A stretch of DNA of 64,000 nt. It comes from Lachnospiraceae bacterium. Lineage in GTDB: Bacteria > Bacillota > Clostridia > Lachnospirales > Lachnospiraceae. This document shows positions 24,995 to 33,828 of the stretch, piece by piece. Position 1 is the first letter of the stretch. Every line of letters starts with the position of its first letter. The translations under genes were made by a program, and so were the position numbers. The DNA is taken from NCBI GenBank assembly GCA_017427775.1, contig JAFRSD010000013.1, positions 1 to 64,000 on the forward strand, read 5' to 3'. The notes below the pieces were generated by a model that worked only from the letters and a program-made list of their open reading frames with translations, had not been told where the DNA came from and made no database searches.

Positions 24995-25055
24995 ACACAA
25001 TCAAGGCCTTGCCTGACATTACACAACCAAGGTCTTATTTGACCTTACACAATTA
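24995..25055. repeat. 26-bp imperfect tandem repeat, about 2.3 copies
   Basis: Two adjacent units begin ACACAAYCAAGGYCTT and are 26 bases each (24995-25020 and 25021-25046). A third partial copy begins ACACAATTAAG. Each unit also holds a small inverted repeat. The third copy runs into the end of tmcAL, and the array lies in the leader of the LOR gene. Confidence 0.7.
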
Positions 25056-26346
25056 AGAATTTCCGCGTCCGTTCTTCATCGGTCGGGACTCCCTTGCCGT
25101 ACTGGATGTGGCTGTAAAGGGCAGTCGCGTTCAGGTCGGTTTCGAACAGCTCGCGGGCTTCGGGAGTGAGACTCCGCATGTCTTTCGTGAGACGTACGAG
25201 GAGCGGAGCGGCAGCGGACGAGGCAATCTGACCGAGCAGCGCCTCGCACCCCTTGCGGATGCCTAAAACATGAAGATACGGCGTATGCGCCGGGAGCCGG
25301 TAACGGTTCTCGGCTTCTTTTGTGATACCAAGAAGAATGTGGCAGAGCACGCGGTTCACATGCGTCAGGGTGTGCGAGCGCTCCCGCAGGGCTTCCGTCA
25401 GCGAAGTCCATGTAAACGGCTTTTTGGAGGCTTCCGCAAGGCGTTTCGCGGTATCGTCCGAAATGTCGGAATACTGCGCGAGCTCCTCCGCGGTCCGGCC
25501 GTGCACGGCGGCGTAAAGTACGCTGCTCAGATCGTCCGGAAAGACGGGATGGCGGAAGGCGCTTTCATAGAGACCGGAAAGGTTCTCCGGAAAGGACTCG
25601 GAAAGGCCGTCGCTGTTTCCTTCAATCATCGCTCGGATCGCCGTAGCAGAAGCGTACCTGCCCGCGTCCGTATCGTGATAACCGCTTCCGATCCGCGCAA
25701 CAGGGGCACTCTTCAGAGATGTACCGAGGCGGATCATTGCCTTTTCGTATTCGATTGCAAGGATATTGTTCGGCGTGGAAAGAAAAGAAGCATCCTCGCC
25801 GTTCAGCGCGGTGTAGGCATTCTGTCTCGCGGCAGGGTAGGACAGGCCGGACGAAAGGCCTTCCTTCAAAAGCGCGCGGTAAGCTTCCGGCTCTTCCGCG
25901 AAGAAGGCGGCTGCGGCGCGAATCTGCGCGGAAGTCTTCGAAAGGCTCTCGGCGCTGTTTTTCGACGCAGAATTCACATATGCAACGTCGGCGTTTTGTG
26001 CTTCGCCGCCATTCTGCGTCCCGTTTCCTTCGATACATTCAATCCCATACGAGATCGTATCGACGCCCAGGTCGGCAAATGCCCTTACGGCCCCTTCGGC
26101 GAACCGCTCCGCGCTTGCTGTCGCACTGTAGACGGGCAGTTCGATGACGATGTCAGCTCCGTTTCGAAGGGCAGCCTCGGCGCGGTCGTATTTGCCGATG
26201 ACGGCGGGCGTGCCGCGCTGGACGAAATCGCCGCTCATGAGCGCAATAACAGAATCACATCCGGTACGTGCTTTCGCTTCCCGGATGTGATACGCGTGAC
26301 CGTTGTGAAACGGATTATATTCGGCTGTGATACCGAGTAACTTCAT
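25045..26346 (-). CDS. tmcAL: tRNA(Met) cytidine acetate ligase TmcAL
   Basis: 433 residues. The nucleotidyltransferase motif TAEYNPFHNGH is at the N-terminus, followed by ALMSGDFVQRGTPAV and GADIVIELP. TmcAL uses acetate and ATP to acetylate C34 of elongator tRNA-Met. An Asn/Ala/Ser-rich segment of about 30 residues (about 117-147) interrupts the usual spacing after SYGIECIE and looks like a species-specific insertion. The start codon overlaps the cyclophilin stop by one base, so these two genes are coupled. Confidence 0.92.
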   Translation of the reverse strand: MKLLGITAEYNPFHNGHAYHIREAKARTGCDSVIALMSGDFVQRGTPAVIGKYDRAEAALRNGADIVIELPVYSATASAERFAEGAVRAFADLGVDTISYGIECIEGNGTQNGGEAQNADVAYVNSASKNSAESLSKTSAQIRAAAAFFAEEPEAYRALLKEGLSSGLSYPAARQNAYTALNGEDASFLSTPNNILAIEYEKAMIRLGTSLKSAPVARIGSGYHDTDAGRYASATAIRAMIEGNSDGLSESFPENLSGLYESAFRHPVFPDDLSSVLYAAVHGRTAEELAQYSDISDDTAKRLAEASKKPFTWTSLTEALRERSHTLTHVNRVLCHILLGITKEAENRYRLPAHTPYLHVLGIRKGCEALLGQIASSAAAPLLVRLTKDMRSLTPEARELFETDLNATALYSHIQYGKGVPTDEERTRKFLIV

Positions 26347-26867
26347 TACATGGTCTCCGGCTCGGGATAATCAACACCGAAGGTCTCCACCGTAACTTCC
26401 TTCATGATGACGGGAGTCAGGGGCTTGTCGCTCCAGTTGCGGCGTACCTTGGCGATCGCGTCAACGACGTCAAGACCTTCCGTAAGCTTTCCGAATGCTG
26501 CGTACTCACCGTCCAGGTGAGGAGAGGTTTCGTGCATGATGAAGAACTGGGAGCCGGCGGAGTTCGGGTTCATGGCGCGTGCCATGGAAAGAACGCCGGG
26601 TGTGTGCTTTAAGTCATTCTTGAAACCGTTGTGGCTGAACTCGCCGCGGATGCTGTAGCCGGGGTCGCCGGTACCGGTTCCCTTCGGGCAGCCGCCCTGG
26701 ATCATGAAACCGGGAATCACGCGGTGGAAGGTGAGTCCGTTATAAAATCCCTTCTTAACAAGGGAGATGAAGTTGTTAACCGTGTTGGGCGCAATCTCGG
26801 GATAAAGCTCCGCTTTCATAACCGCGCCGTCGTCCATAAGGAACGTAACTACAGGATTCTGTGCCAT
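26346..26867 (-). CDS. peptidyl-prolyl cis-trans isomerase, cyclophilin type
   Basis: 173 residues, cytoplasmic (no signal peptide). Cyclophilin motifs are FHRVIPGFMIQGG with the catalytic Arg, then GSQFFI and GKLTEGLDVVDAI. It speeds proline isomerisation during folding. It lies upstream of tmcAL with a one-base overlap and downstream of aspartate kinase. An AATGTGCCG/CGGCACATT hairpin (26902-26931) separates it from the kinase gene. Confidence 0.95.
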   Translation of the reverse strand: MAQNPVVTFLMDDGAVMKAELYPEIAPNTVNNFISLVKKGFYNGLTFHRVIPGFMIQGGCPKGTGTGDPGYSIRGEFSHNGFKNDLKHTPGVLSMARAMNPNSAGSQFFIMHETSPHLDGEYAAFGKLTEGLDVVDAIAKVRRNWSDKPLTPVIMKEVTVETFGVDYPEPETM

Positions 26868-26901
26868 GATGTAAAACCTCCAAGTTTATTCTGGAATTCG
26901 G

Positions 26902-26931
26902 AATGTGCCGGTGTTAAAACAACGGCACATT
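26902..26931 (-). other. inverted repeat between aspartate kinase and cyclophilin genes
   Basis: A perfect 9-bp stem with a 12-base loop touches the stop codon of the kinase gene. There is no T run on the minus strand, so it may be a weak terminator, processing site or stabiliser. Confidence 0.4.
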
Positions 26932-28241
26932 TACTGTACAAATGCGTGATAGATCACGTTGATCGCGTCTTCGAAATCGTTGTTCGAAACACCGATGATG
27001 ATGTTCAGCTCGCTGGAGCCCTGGTCGATCATGCGGATGTTGATGGAAGCGCGGTCAAGCGCGCTGAAGATCTTGGCCGCAACGCCGCGGTTGCTGCGCA
27101 TGCCGCGTCCTACGACGGCGATCAGCGCGATATCGGTCGAGATGTCGATCGAATCGGGATTGGTCAGCTTGCGGATCTCGGCGAGAACGGTCTGTTCCTT
27201 CTGCTCGAATTCCGTCTGATGAACCACAACGGTCATCGTGTCAATGCCGGAGGGCATATGCTCGAAGTTGATGCCGTTGTCCTCGAAAGCCTGCAGAATG
27301 CGGCGACCGAAACCGATCTCCGCGTTCATCATGTCTTTCTCAATGTTGATGGCGGTGAAGCCCTTCTTACCCGCAACACCGGTGATGGTGAAAGAGGGCT
27401 TGCGGGAAGTGCTCTCCACGATCAGCGTGCCGGGGTCTTTCGGGGAATTGGTGTTCTTGATGTTGATCGGGATGCCCGCGGTACGAACCGGGAAGATCGC
27501 ATCCTCATGCAGTACGTTAAAGCCCATGTAAGCAAGCTCACGAAGCTCGCGGTACGTGATCACGTCGATGACCTTCGGATTCTCAACAATACGGGGATCG
27601 GTTACAAGACAGCCGGAAACGTCGGTCCAGTTCTCGTAAAGGTTCGCCTGTACGGCACGTGCCACGATGGAACCGGTGATGTCGGAACCGCCGCGGGAGA
27701 ACGTCTTCACGCGTCCGTCCGGAAGGGAACCGTAGAAGCCGGGGATCACAGCGTTCTTCATGCCGCGAAGCTTAGCGGAAAGGGCTTCGTTGGTCTTCTC
27801 GGCGTCAAATGTGCCGTCCTCATGGAAGAAGACGTATTCCGCGGAATCGAGGAACTCGAAACCGAGATAGGAAGCAAGCACGATACCGTTCAGGTATTCG
27901 CCGCGGGAAGCTGCGTATTCCTTGCCGGCGTGCGCCGCGAAATCCTTACGGATCTTATCAAATTCCGCCGCAAGCGTAAGATTCAGGCCGAGGCCGTTGA
28001 TGATCTCGGTATAGCGGTCGGAGATGGCTTTCAGGGAATCATCGAAATCAGCGTCCGACTCCGCGAGATTGTAGCAGGCGTAAAGCATGTCGGTCACTTT
28101 CGTGTCCGCGCTGAAGCGCTTGCCGGGAGCGGAGGGAACCACGAAACGGCGGTCCGCGTCGGATTTGATGATGTCTTTTACTTTGCGAAACTGGTCGGCA
28201 TTGGCAAGAGAACTGCCGCCGAATTTAACGACTTTGATCAT
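26931..28241 (-). CDS. aspartate kinase
   Basis: 436 residues. VVKFGGSSLA is the ATP-binding start and the phosphate-binding FSRGGSDITG lies in the kinase domain. The last ~140 residues hold two ACT domains (VAGKKGFTAINIEKD and ALIAVVGRGM), which allow feedback inhibition by lysine or threonine. It phosphorylates aspartate at the head of the lysine, threonine and methionine pathway. The start at 28241 is preceded by aaggag. A longer reading from 28286 starts upstream of the likely transcription start. I see no lysine riboswitch or T-box in the short leader. Confidence 0.95.
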   Translation of the reverse strand: MIKVVKFGGSSLANADQFRKVKDIIKSDADRRFVVPSAPGKRFSADTKVTDMLYACYNLAESDADFDDSLKAISDRYTEIINGLGLNLTLAAEFDKIRKDFAAHAGKEYAASRGEYLNGIVLASYLGFEFLDSAEYVFFHEDGTFDAEKTNEALSAKLRGMKNAVIPGFYGSLPDGRVKTFSRGGSDITGSIVARAVQANLYENWTDVSGCLVTDPRIVENPKVIDVITYRELRELAYMGFNVLHEDAIFPVRTAGIPINIKNTNSPKDPGTLIVESTSRKPSFTITGVAGKKGFTAINIEKDMMNAEIGFGRRILQAFEDNGINFEHMPSGIDTMTVVVHQTEFEQKEQTVLAEIRKLTNPDSIDISTDIALIAVVGRGMRSNRGVAAKIFSALDRASINIRMIDQGSSELNIIIGVSNNDFEDAINVIYHAFVQ

Positions 28242-28268
28242 AAAAATCGGGCTCCTTATTGGAAAAAG

Positions 28269-28274
28269 ATTATA
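28269..28274 (-). promoter_or_regulatory. possible -10 box of the aspartate kinase promoter
   Basis: A perfect TATAAT lies on the minus strand about 28 bases before the ATG. No clear -35 box is seen at the proper distance. Confidence 0.35.
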
Positions 28275-28365
28275 ATTATCTATCATCTTACATTACACAT
28301 TTTTCGGAAATATGCAAGGGAAAATGTGAAAATTCCGTGCATTCTCAGAAAAATCGTCTCTTTTC

Positions 28366-28394
28366 TTTACATTTTCCCGCGTTTATGCTAATAT
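28366..28394 (+). promoter_or_regulatory. promoter of argS
   Basis: TTTACA and TAATAT are separated by 17 bases, with transcription starting near 28401. The ~60-base leader is too short for a T-box. Confidence 0.65.
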
Positions 28395-28460
28395 ATGGTG
28401 GGTTTCAATGGGGAAGAAGCCTTATTCAGTGATAACATTTCAGGGGTAGACAGGAGTTTT

Positions 28461-30218
28461 ATGAAGAAGATTATTTCCGTGATCGCGGATAAGATGAGCG
28501 CTGCATTTGCGGCTGCAGGATATGAAGAAAAGTACGCCGCGGTAACGATCTCGAACCGTCCCGACCTCTGTCAGTACCAGTGCAACGGAGCCATGGCTGC
28601 CGCGAAGCAGTATCATAAGGCCCCGATCATGATCGCGAACGAAGTAGTCGAAAAGCTTGCCGGTGAAACAATGTTCTCGCTTTGCCAGGCAGTTGCGCCC
28701 GGTTTTATCAACGTATCCGTTTCGGAGAAATTCCTTACGGAATACGTTTTCGAGATGAAGGATGCACCGAAATTCGGACTCGAAGAGGCCGAGAAGAAGG
28801 AAACAATCGTCGTTGACTACGGCGGAGCCAATGTGGCAAAGCCGCTGCACGTCGGCCATATGCGTCCGGCGGTGATCGGCGAAGCAGTGAAACGGATCCT
28901 CCGGTACATGGGACATAACGTGATCGGAGACGCGCACCTCGGAGACTGGGGTACGCCGATCGGACTGATTATTACCGAACTGAAGGTGAGACAGCCTGAC
29001 CTTCCGTATTTCGACCCGGATTACACGGGCGAGTATCCGAAGGAAGCACCGTTCACCGTTTCCGAACTCGAAGAGATTTATCCTTACGCGAGCAAGTGGT
29101 CGAAAGAGCATGACGACTACCGCGAAGAGTCCCGCAAAGCCATTCTTGAGCTGCAGCAGGGACGCAGAGGTTATATGGCTCTCTGGGAACACATCATGCG
29201 GGTTTCCATGGAGGACCTGAAGAAGAGTTACGACAGCCTCGGCACCGTATTTGACATCTGGGGCAAGGAAAGCGACGCGCAGAAGTACATTCCGGACATG
29301 ATCAAAGGCATGAAGGACGGAGGCTATGCGCACATCAGTGAAGGCGCTCTCGTTGTGGATGTCAAGGAGGAGACCGATACGAAGGAAATGCCGCCGTGCA
29401 TGATCCTTAAGTCGGACGGCGCGACACTTTATAACACCACCGATCTTGCAACGATCGTCGAGCGTATGACGAAATACGATCCCGACCGTATCATTTACAT
29501 CGTGGACAAGCGGCAGGGGCTTTACTTCGAGCAGATATTCCGCTGCGCGAAGAAGACGAAGATCGTGAAGCCCGAAACGGAGCTCGTTCACATCGGATTC
29601 GGTACGATGACCGGCAAGGACGGCAAGCCGTTCAAAACAAGAGACGGCGGCGTCATGAGACTCTTAATGCTGGTGGGACTGATCGTCGACGAGGTTCGCT
29701 CGAAGATGGCCGACCGCGATATGCCCGAAGAAGAGCGCGACAGGATCGCGACGCAGGTCGGACTTGCGGCGCTGAAATACGGAGACCTTTCCAACCAGCC
29801 CACGAAGGATTATATCTTTGATATCGAGCGGTTCACCTCATTTGAGGGCAACACCGGACCGTACATTCTCTATACGATGGTCCGGATCAAGTCGATTCTT
29901 TCGAAGCTCGGCGACGCAGCCGAAGCAAAGAAGCCTTCGGACCGCGCGATCGGAGCGGAGGAGCGCGAACTGCTCCTGACAATATCCCGGTTCGCCGACA
30001 GTGTAGAGAAAGCAGCCGCGGAGCTGTCTCCCATGAAGATCTGCCAGTACATTTACGAGCTGGCCGACCGCTTTAACGGTTTCTATCATGCCAATAAGAT
30101 CCTCACCGAACCCGATGAGGTCAAGAAGGCCGAATGGATCGTTCTTTGCAGAACGACACTGAATATTTTAAATGACTGCATTTCGATGCTTGCCTTTGAA
30201 GCGCCGGACAAGATGTGA
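28461..30218 (+). CDS. argS: arginyl-tRNA synthetase
   Basis: 585 residues. The N-terminal Add-1 domain is followed by the class I signature in ANVAKPLHVGHMRPAVIGE (HVGH form of HIGH). A KMSKS loop is replaced by TGKDGKPFKTRDGGVMRL, as is normal for many ArgRS. The C-terminal helical anticodon-binding domain includes PYILYTMVRIKSIL. The ATG at 28461 has aggag 6 bases upstream. An ATG at 28395 in the same frame lies at the transcription start and is less likely. Confidence 0.96.
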   Translation: MKKIISVIADKMSAAFAAAGYEEKYAAVTISNRPDLCQYQCNGAMAAAKQYHKAPIMIANEVVEKLAGETMFSLCQAVAPGFINVSVSEKFLTEYVFEMKDAPKFGLEEAEKKETIVVDYGGANVAKPLHVGHMRPAVIGEAVKRILRYMGHNVIGDAHLGDWGTPIGLIITELKVRQPDLPYFDPDYTGEYPKEAPFTVSELEEIYPYASKWSKEHDDYREESRKAILELQQGRRGYMALWEHIMRVSMEDLKKSYDSLGTVFDIWGKESDAQKYIPDMIKGMKDGGYAHISEGALVVDVKEETDTKEMPPCMILKSDGATLYNTTDLATIVERMTKYDPDRIIYIVDKRQGLYFEQIFRCAKKTKIVKPETELVHIGFGTMTGKDGKPFKTRDGGVMRLLMLVGLIVDEVRSKMADRDMPEEERDRIATQVGLAALKYGDLSNQPTKDYIFDIERFTSFEGNTGPYILYTMVRIKSILSKLGDAAEAKKPSDRAIGAEERELLLTISRFADSVEKAAAELSPMKICQYIYELADRFNGFYHANKILTEPDEVKKAEWIVLCRTTLNILNDCISMLAFEAPDKM

Positions 30219-30278
30219 CGCCGGCATAGTAAGTACGGTACGGCTTATGCGGTACAGTGATTAGGAGGTTTTAAGAAG

Positions 30279-31661
30279 ATGAATGTTAGTAAGCGCCCGT
30301 TCAAGTATCTGATCGGAATTCTTGCGGCTTTTTGCTTTGCGTTTCTCGCAATCGTGTTCGGAGGAAAAGCAATCGCGGCGGACGGACAGGACAAGCCCAC
30401 GCCTACTCCGATCCAGGACTATGTTAATAAAGAGCAGTATCTGAACGGATACTACCGCGGTACGGTTACCAGCAATACGGCAACGGTTCGTACCGGCCCG
30501 GGTACCAAGGCTTATCCCGAGCTGAAGACTTCCGACGGAACGGTTGTTAAGCTCACAAAGGGAACCGAAGTATTTGTCTGGGGTGAGACCAAGGACGTCG
30601 ATCTCGACGTATGGTACCACATCACCGCGACTTTTAACAACGAGCAGATCGAAGGTTATATCTATATCGGACGTGTAACGAGAGACAATACGCAGATTCT
30701 CTTTACGCCTACGCCTACGCCGGTACCTCCGACTCCTACGCCGATCCCGACCATCACCGAGACCGTTACAGAGGTAACGCCTACGCTTCTTGAGCCCACC
30801 AAGCCCGATACGCCCGAGAATGTAAAGGAGATCAGCGAGAAGTCGAAAGACAACAAGCCGATGTACATCGTGCTTATCATTTGCTGTGTGATCGTTGTTC
30901 TTATCATTGCCTACTCCCTGTTCCAGAGAGCACAGGAGAAGAAGCTCGAAGAGGAGATGGAGCGCTACACGAAGCGCCGTCCCGCTATGGAGCGTCTTGA
31001 CGGCGAGGACGAGGACGACTTCAACGAGGCGAAGAAGAAATATTATGCGAGCATGGATTTCGGCCACGGCGAGAAGAAGAACGCCCGTCCGTCCCGTCCG
31101 GCAGCTCCCGTTGCTCCGATCGAGGACGAGGATGAGGATGATTTCGCCGATGACCTGAAAGACGATGTGGATGAGGACGACATCAAGCTCAGCACGCCCA
31201 AGAAGAAAGAAGACATTTACGATGAGGATGAGTTCACCGATGACGATGTAAAGGTTGTCGATGACTTCCGTGATAACGGCAATAAGAAAAAGAGCGCAGC
31301 GAAGTCCGTAACCGAGGACAATCTTGATTTCTCCGATGACGATCTTGAGTACTTCGAGCGCCTGAAGGGCAATCTGGACAGCCCGTCCGAGAAGGCAATC
31401 GCTTCGGCCGGCACGGCTGCAAGCATTCTCGACGAGTCTCCGGAAGTGGATTCCTACTTTGAGGAAGAGCATACTTCTGAGGAACGCCTTAAGATCAAGC
31501 TGAACGCGCTTCGTCCGCAGGACCGTTTCGTACATAAGCTGTACGGCGAAGGCGTTGTTGTGGAGAACAGCGATCCCGATATCATTCAGGTTCGTTTCGG
31601 CCGCGACCTCCGCTTCCTGAAGAAGGAGAAGCTTGCCAGAAAAGAACTGGTTGAGCTGTAA
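30279..31661 (+). CDS. SH3-domain membrane protein with acidic tail and PcrA-type C-terminal domain
   Basis: 460 residues. A signal peptide covers about 1-34 and a bacterial SH3 domain about 55-135 (TATVRTGPGT, then VWYHITATF). A TPTP linker lies at 143-158 and a membrane segment at about 195-215. The cytoplasmic part is very acidic and disordered (about 245-400). The last ~49 residues (412-460) form a small beta domain: DRFVHKLYGEGVVV, then IIQVRFGRDLRFLKKEKL. This looks like the Tudor-like C-terminal domain of PcrA/UvrD, which contacts RNA polymerase. The protein could link a wall-facing domain to a cytoplasmic partner. That is inference. It has an aggaggtt site and stands between argS and a membrane protein gene. 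Confidence 0.8.
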   Translation: MNVSKRPFKYLIGILAAFCFAFLAIVFGGKAIAADGQDKPTPTPIQDYVNKEQYLNGYYRGTVTSNTATVRTGPGTKAYPELKTSDGTVVKLTKGTEVFVWGETKDVDLDVWYHITATFNNEQIEGYIYIGRVTRDNTQILFTPTPTPVPPTPTPIPTITETVTEVTPTLLEPTKPDTPENVKEISEKSKDNKPMYIVLIICCVIVVLIIAYSLFQRAQEKKLEEEMERYTKRRPAMERLDGEDEDDFNEAKKKYYASMDFGHGEKKNARPSRPAAPVAPIEDEDEDDFADDLKDDVDEDDIKLSTPKKKEDIYDEDEFTDDDVKVVDDFRDNGNKKKSAAKSVTEDNLDFSDDDLEYFERLKGNLDSPSEKAIASAGTAASILDESPEVDSYFEEEHTSEERLKIKLNALRPQDRFVHKLYGEGVVVENSDPDIIQVRFGRDLRFLKKEKLARKELVEL

Positions 31662-31686
31662 ACCGCATAAGATTTGAATTGTTATC

Positions 31687-31722
31687 CTTGGGTGTGGGAA
31701 ACCACACCCAAGTGTTCCGTTT
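31687..31722 (+). terminator. probable terminator
   Basis: An 11-bp perfect stem (CTTGGGTGTGG/CCACACCCAAG) with a GAAA loop. The T tract (TGTTCCGTTT) is broken, so termination may be partial. Confidence 0.55.
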
Positions 31723-31752
31723 GGAAGTTTTTCAGAAGGGAATCAATGGTTT

Positions 31753-32505
31753 ATGAAGAAGATCATACTCGATGACCGCAGGCAGTATCTTCCCAATCTG
31801 TTCATGTTTCTGATGTCCCTCGTTGTGCTCGAGGTTGCCATTGTCGGCGGCATCATCGCGAAGAATTCTTCGCTTGTTTCAACGGTCATCATTCTATTTG
31901 CCGTCATCATGGTTCTGATGGCGATCATTATGATCGCAATGGCGGGCAAAGTATGGATGGGAGACTTAAGAAATACCGGAATCTGGAAGGTACGCCGCAA
32001 GGAAGGACTGTCGTTAGAAACGATCATCGGCGTTAAAACGGCGCTTTACAGCCTGCTGGTATTCCTTTCCGAAGCAATCTACGCACTGGTCATGGCACTC
32101 AACGTGTCGCTTGTGTATAAGGCGTTTCCTGCGGAGCGGGAAGGTCTTGACGAATTGTTTACCAAGGTGTTCGGAGAAGGCGCTTCGCTGTCCGGAAAGA
32201 ATGCCCTCGTGATACTCGAGTTTCTGATGGTTGCGGTAGCGGCCGTTACGCTCGTATTTCTCGCCGTAACGCTTGTATTTAACGGATTTACGAGAAACCG
32301 TTACGCGGGTGTTCTGGCAGGCGTTCTCTATGTTTCGGTCGGGTATTTCCTGATCCGCATAAGCTTAAGCCTTACGAAGGGCGTAAAGGATGAAGGCATG
32401 AGGAGTCTTGCCGGTGCCGGCGTTCTTGCCGTGCTCGCGGTAATCTGCTTTTTGAGCGTGAGAATGTCCGTGAAGAAGCACCAGTGGGACGTTGAAGAAG
32501 TATAA
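31753..32505 (+). CDS. integral membrane protein, unknown
   Basis: 250 residues with about six membrane segments (near 14-36, 42-64, 98-120, 155-180, 188-205 and 220-238) and a basic cytoplasmic end. It contains no motif I recognise. The start is an ATG with a weak ribosome binding site (agaaggga, 10 bases away). Its neighbour on the left is the SH3 membrane protein, on the right a DUF1015 gene 33 bases away, so it may be cotranscribed with the latter. Confidence 0.7.
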   Translation: MKKIILDDRRQYLPNLFMFLMSLVVLEVAIVGGIIAKNSSLVSTVIILFAVIMVLMAIIMIAMAGKVWMGDLRNTGIWKVRRKEGLSLETIIGVKTALYSLLVFLSEAIYALVMALNVSLVYKAFPAEREGLDELFTKVFGEGASLSGKNALVILEFLMVAVAAVTLVFLAVTLVFNGFTRNRYAGVLAGVLYVSVGYFLIRISLSLTKGVKDEGMRSLAGAGVLAVLAVICFLSVRMSVKKHQWDVEEV

Positions 32506-32538
32506 GAAATCATTTATTCATAAAGGAGTTAAGAGATT

Positions 32539-33780
32539 ATGGCTGTTGTGAAACCGTTCATCTGTGTCAGACCGAAGCCGGAGCTTGCAAGCAGAGTGGC
32601 TGCGCTTCCGTATGATGTTTATAACCGTAAGGAGGCCAAGGAGGCGGCCCTGAAGGACCCGCTTTCGTTCCTCAATATCGATCGCGCCGAGAGCAATCTG
32701 CCGGACGATGTGGACACCTATGATCCGATCGTATATCAGAAGGCCAAGGAACTTCTGGACGCGAGAGAAGCGGACGGAACCTACCTGACCGACACGGAGG
32801 CGTGCTATTACGTTTATGAGCTGATCATGGACGGACGTTCCCAGATCGGTATCGTTGCCTGCGCTTCGATCGATGATTACAAGAACGGTGTCATCAAAAA
32901 GCATGAGAATACAAGAGAAGAGAAGGAGCAGGACCGTATCCGCCACGTGGATACCTGTAACGCGCAGACCGGCCCGATCTTTCTTGCTTACCGGAACAAT
33001 GCGGTGATCAGCGGTATCGTTGCGAAGACGATGCAGAACGAGGCGCTGTACGCATTTACCGCCGATGACGGCATCACGCACAACGTATGGCGCATCTCGG
33101 ACGCTGCGGATGTCAATGCGATCCGTGACGCTTTCGCGGGAATCGGCCAGATCTATATCGCGGACGGACACCATCGCGCGGCAAGCGCGGTGAAGGTCGG
33201 ATTCCGCCGCCGTGAGGCCAATCCGAACTACACCGGCGAGGAGGAGTTCAACTTCTTCCTGTCTGTTCTGTTCCCCGAGGACCAGCTGATGATCCTTCCG
33301 TACAACCGTGTCGTAAAGGATCTGAACGGCCTGTCTGAAGAGGCGTTTTTAAAGGCAATTTCCAAGCATTTTGCCGTTAAGGAAGTAGGTACAAAGCCTT
33401 ACGCACCCGCTAAGAAGGGCACGTTCGGCATGTATCTTTCGGGCAAATGGTACGAGCTTACGGCCGACGCGGAACTGATGGCGATCACCGACCCGGTTGC
33501 GGCACTTGACGTATCGCTCCTGCAGGATTACCTGCTCGGACCGGCTCTCGGAATCGGCGACCCGAGAGTGGACAAGCGCATCGATTTCATCGGCGGCATC
33601 CGCGGTCTGAAGGAACTCGAAAGACGCTGCAAACTGGATATGACGGTTGCATTTTCCATGTATCCGACACAGATCACCGAGCTGTTCGATGTTGCGGACG
33701 CGGGACTTCTGATGCCTCCGAAGTCCACCTGGTTCGAGCCGAAGCTTCGAAGCGGGCTGTTTATTCACAAATTATCGTAA
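32539..33780 (+). CDS. DUF1015 family protein (SerK/SbnI-like fold)
   Basis: 413 residues, full length, cytoplasmic. Conserved family blocks are the N-terminal VAALPYDVYN, KKHENTREEKEQDRI and the central IADGHHRAASA. DUF1015 proteins share a ParB/sulfiredoxin-like fold with SbnI and archaeal SerK, which phosphorylate free serine. Whether this protein is a kinase is not known. In Clostridia such genes often stand near serine biosynthesis genes, but none is present here. The site aaaggag precedes the ATG. A hairpin terminator follows. Confidence 0.88.
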   Translation: MAVVKPFICVRPKPELASRVAALPYDVYNRKEAKEAALKDPLSFLNIDRAESNLPDDVDTYDPIVYQKAKELLDAREADGTYLTDTEACYYVYELIMDGRSQIGIVACASIDDYKNGVIKKHENTREEKEQDRIRHVDTCNAQTGPIFLAYRNNAVISGIVAKTMQNEALYAFTADDGITHNVWRISDAADVNAIRDAFAGIGQIYIADGHHRAASAVKVGFRRREANPNYTGEEEFNFFLSVLFPEDQLMILPYNRVVKDLNGLSEEAFLKAISKHFAVKEVGTKPYAPAKKGTFGMYLSGKWYELTADAELMAITDPVAALDVSLLQDYLLGPALGIGDPRVDKRIDFIGGIRGLKELERRCKLDMTVAFSMYPTQITELFDVADAGLLMPPKSTWFEPKLRSGLFIHKLS

Positions 33781-33787
33781 AGGTTAA

Positions 33788-33824
33788 GCGGACACGGGCG
33801 GGGCAACCCGTTGTCCGCCTTTTT
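33788..33824 (+). terminator. terminator abutting the ABC-F start codon
   Basis: GCGGACA/TGTCCGC with an inner CGGG/CCCG makes a stem, followed by five T. It ends four bases before the ATG of the next gene. Confidence 0.75.
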
Positions 33825-33828
33825 GTCT

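Noticed and set aside
26631-28391. Long open frame on the plus strand opposite cyclophilin and aspartate kinase
   Set aside because: The opposite strand encodes two well-conserved enzymes. This frame has no family match or ribosome binding site and is a by-product of codon bias.
28395-28460. T-box leader for argS
   Set aside because: The leader is only about 60 bases and lacks the conserved T-box sequence.
28440-29591. Long open frame on the minus strand opposite argS
   Set aside because: argS is complete and conserved here. The antisense frame has no recognisable domains.
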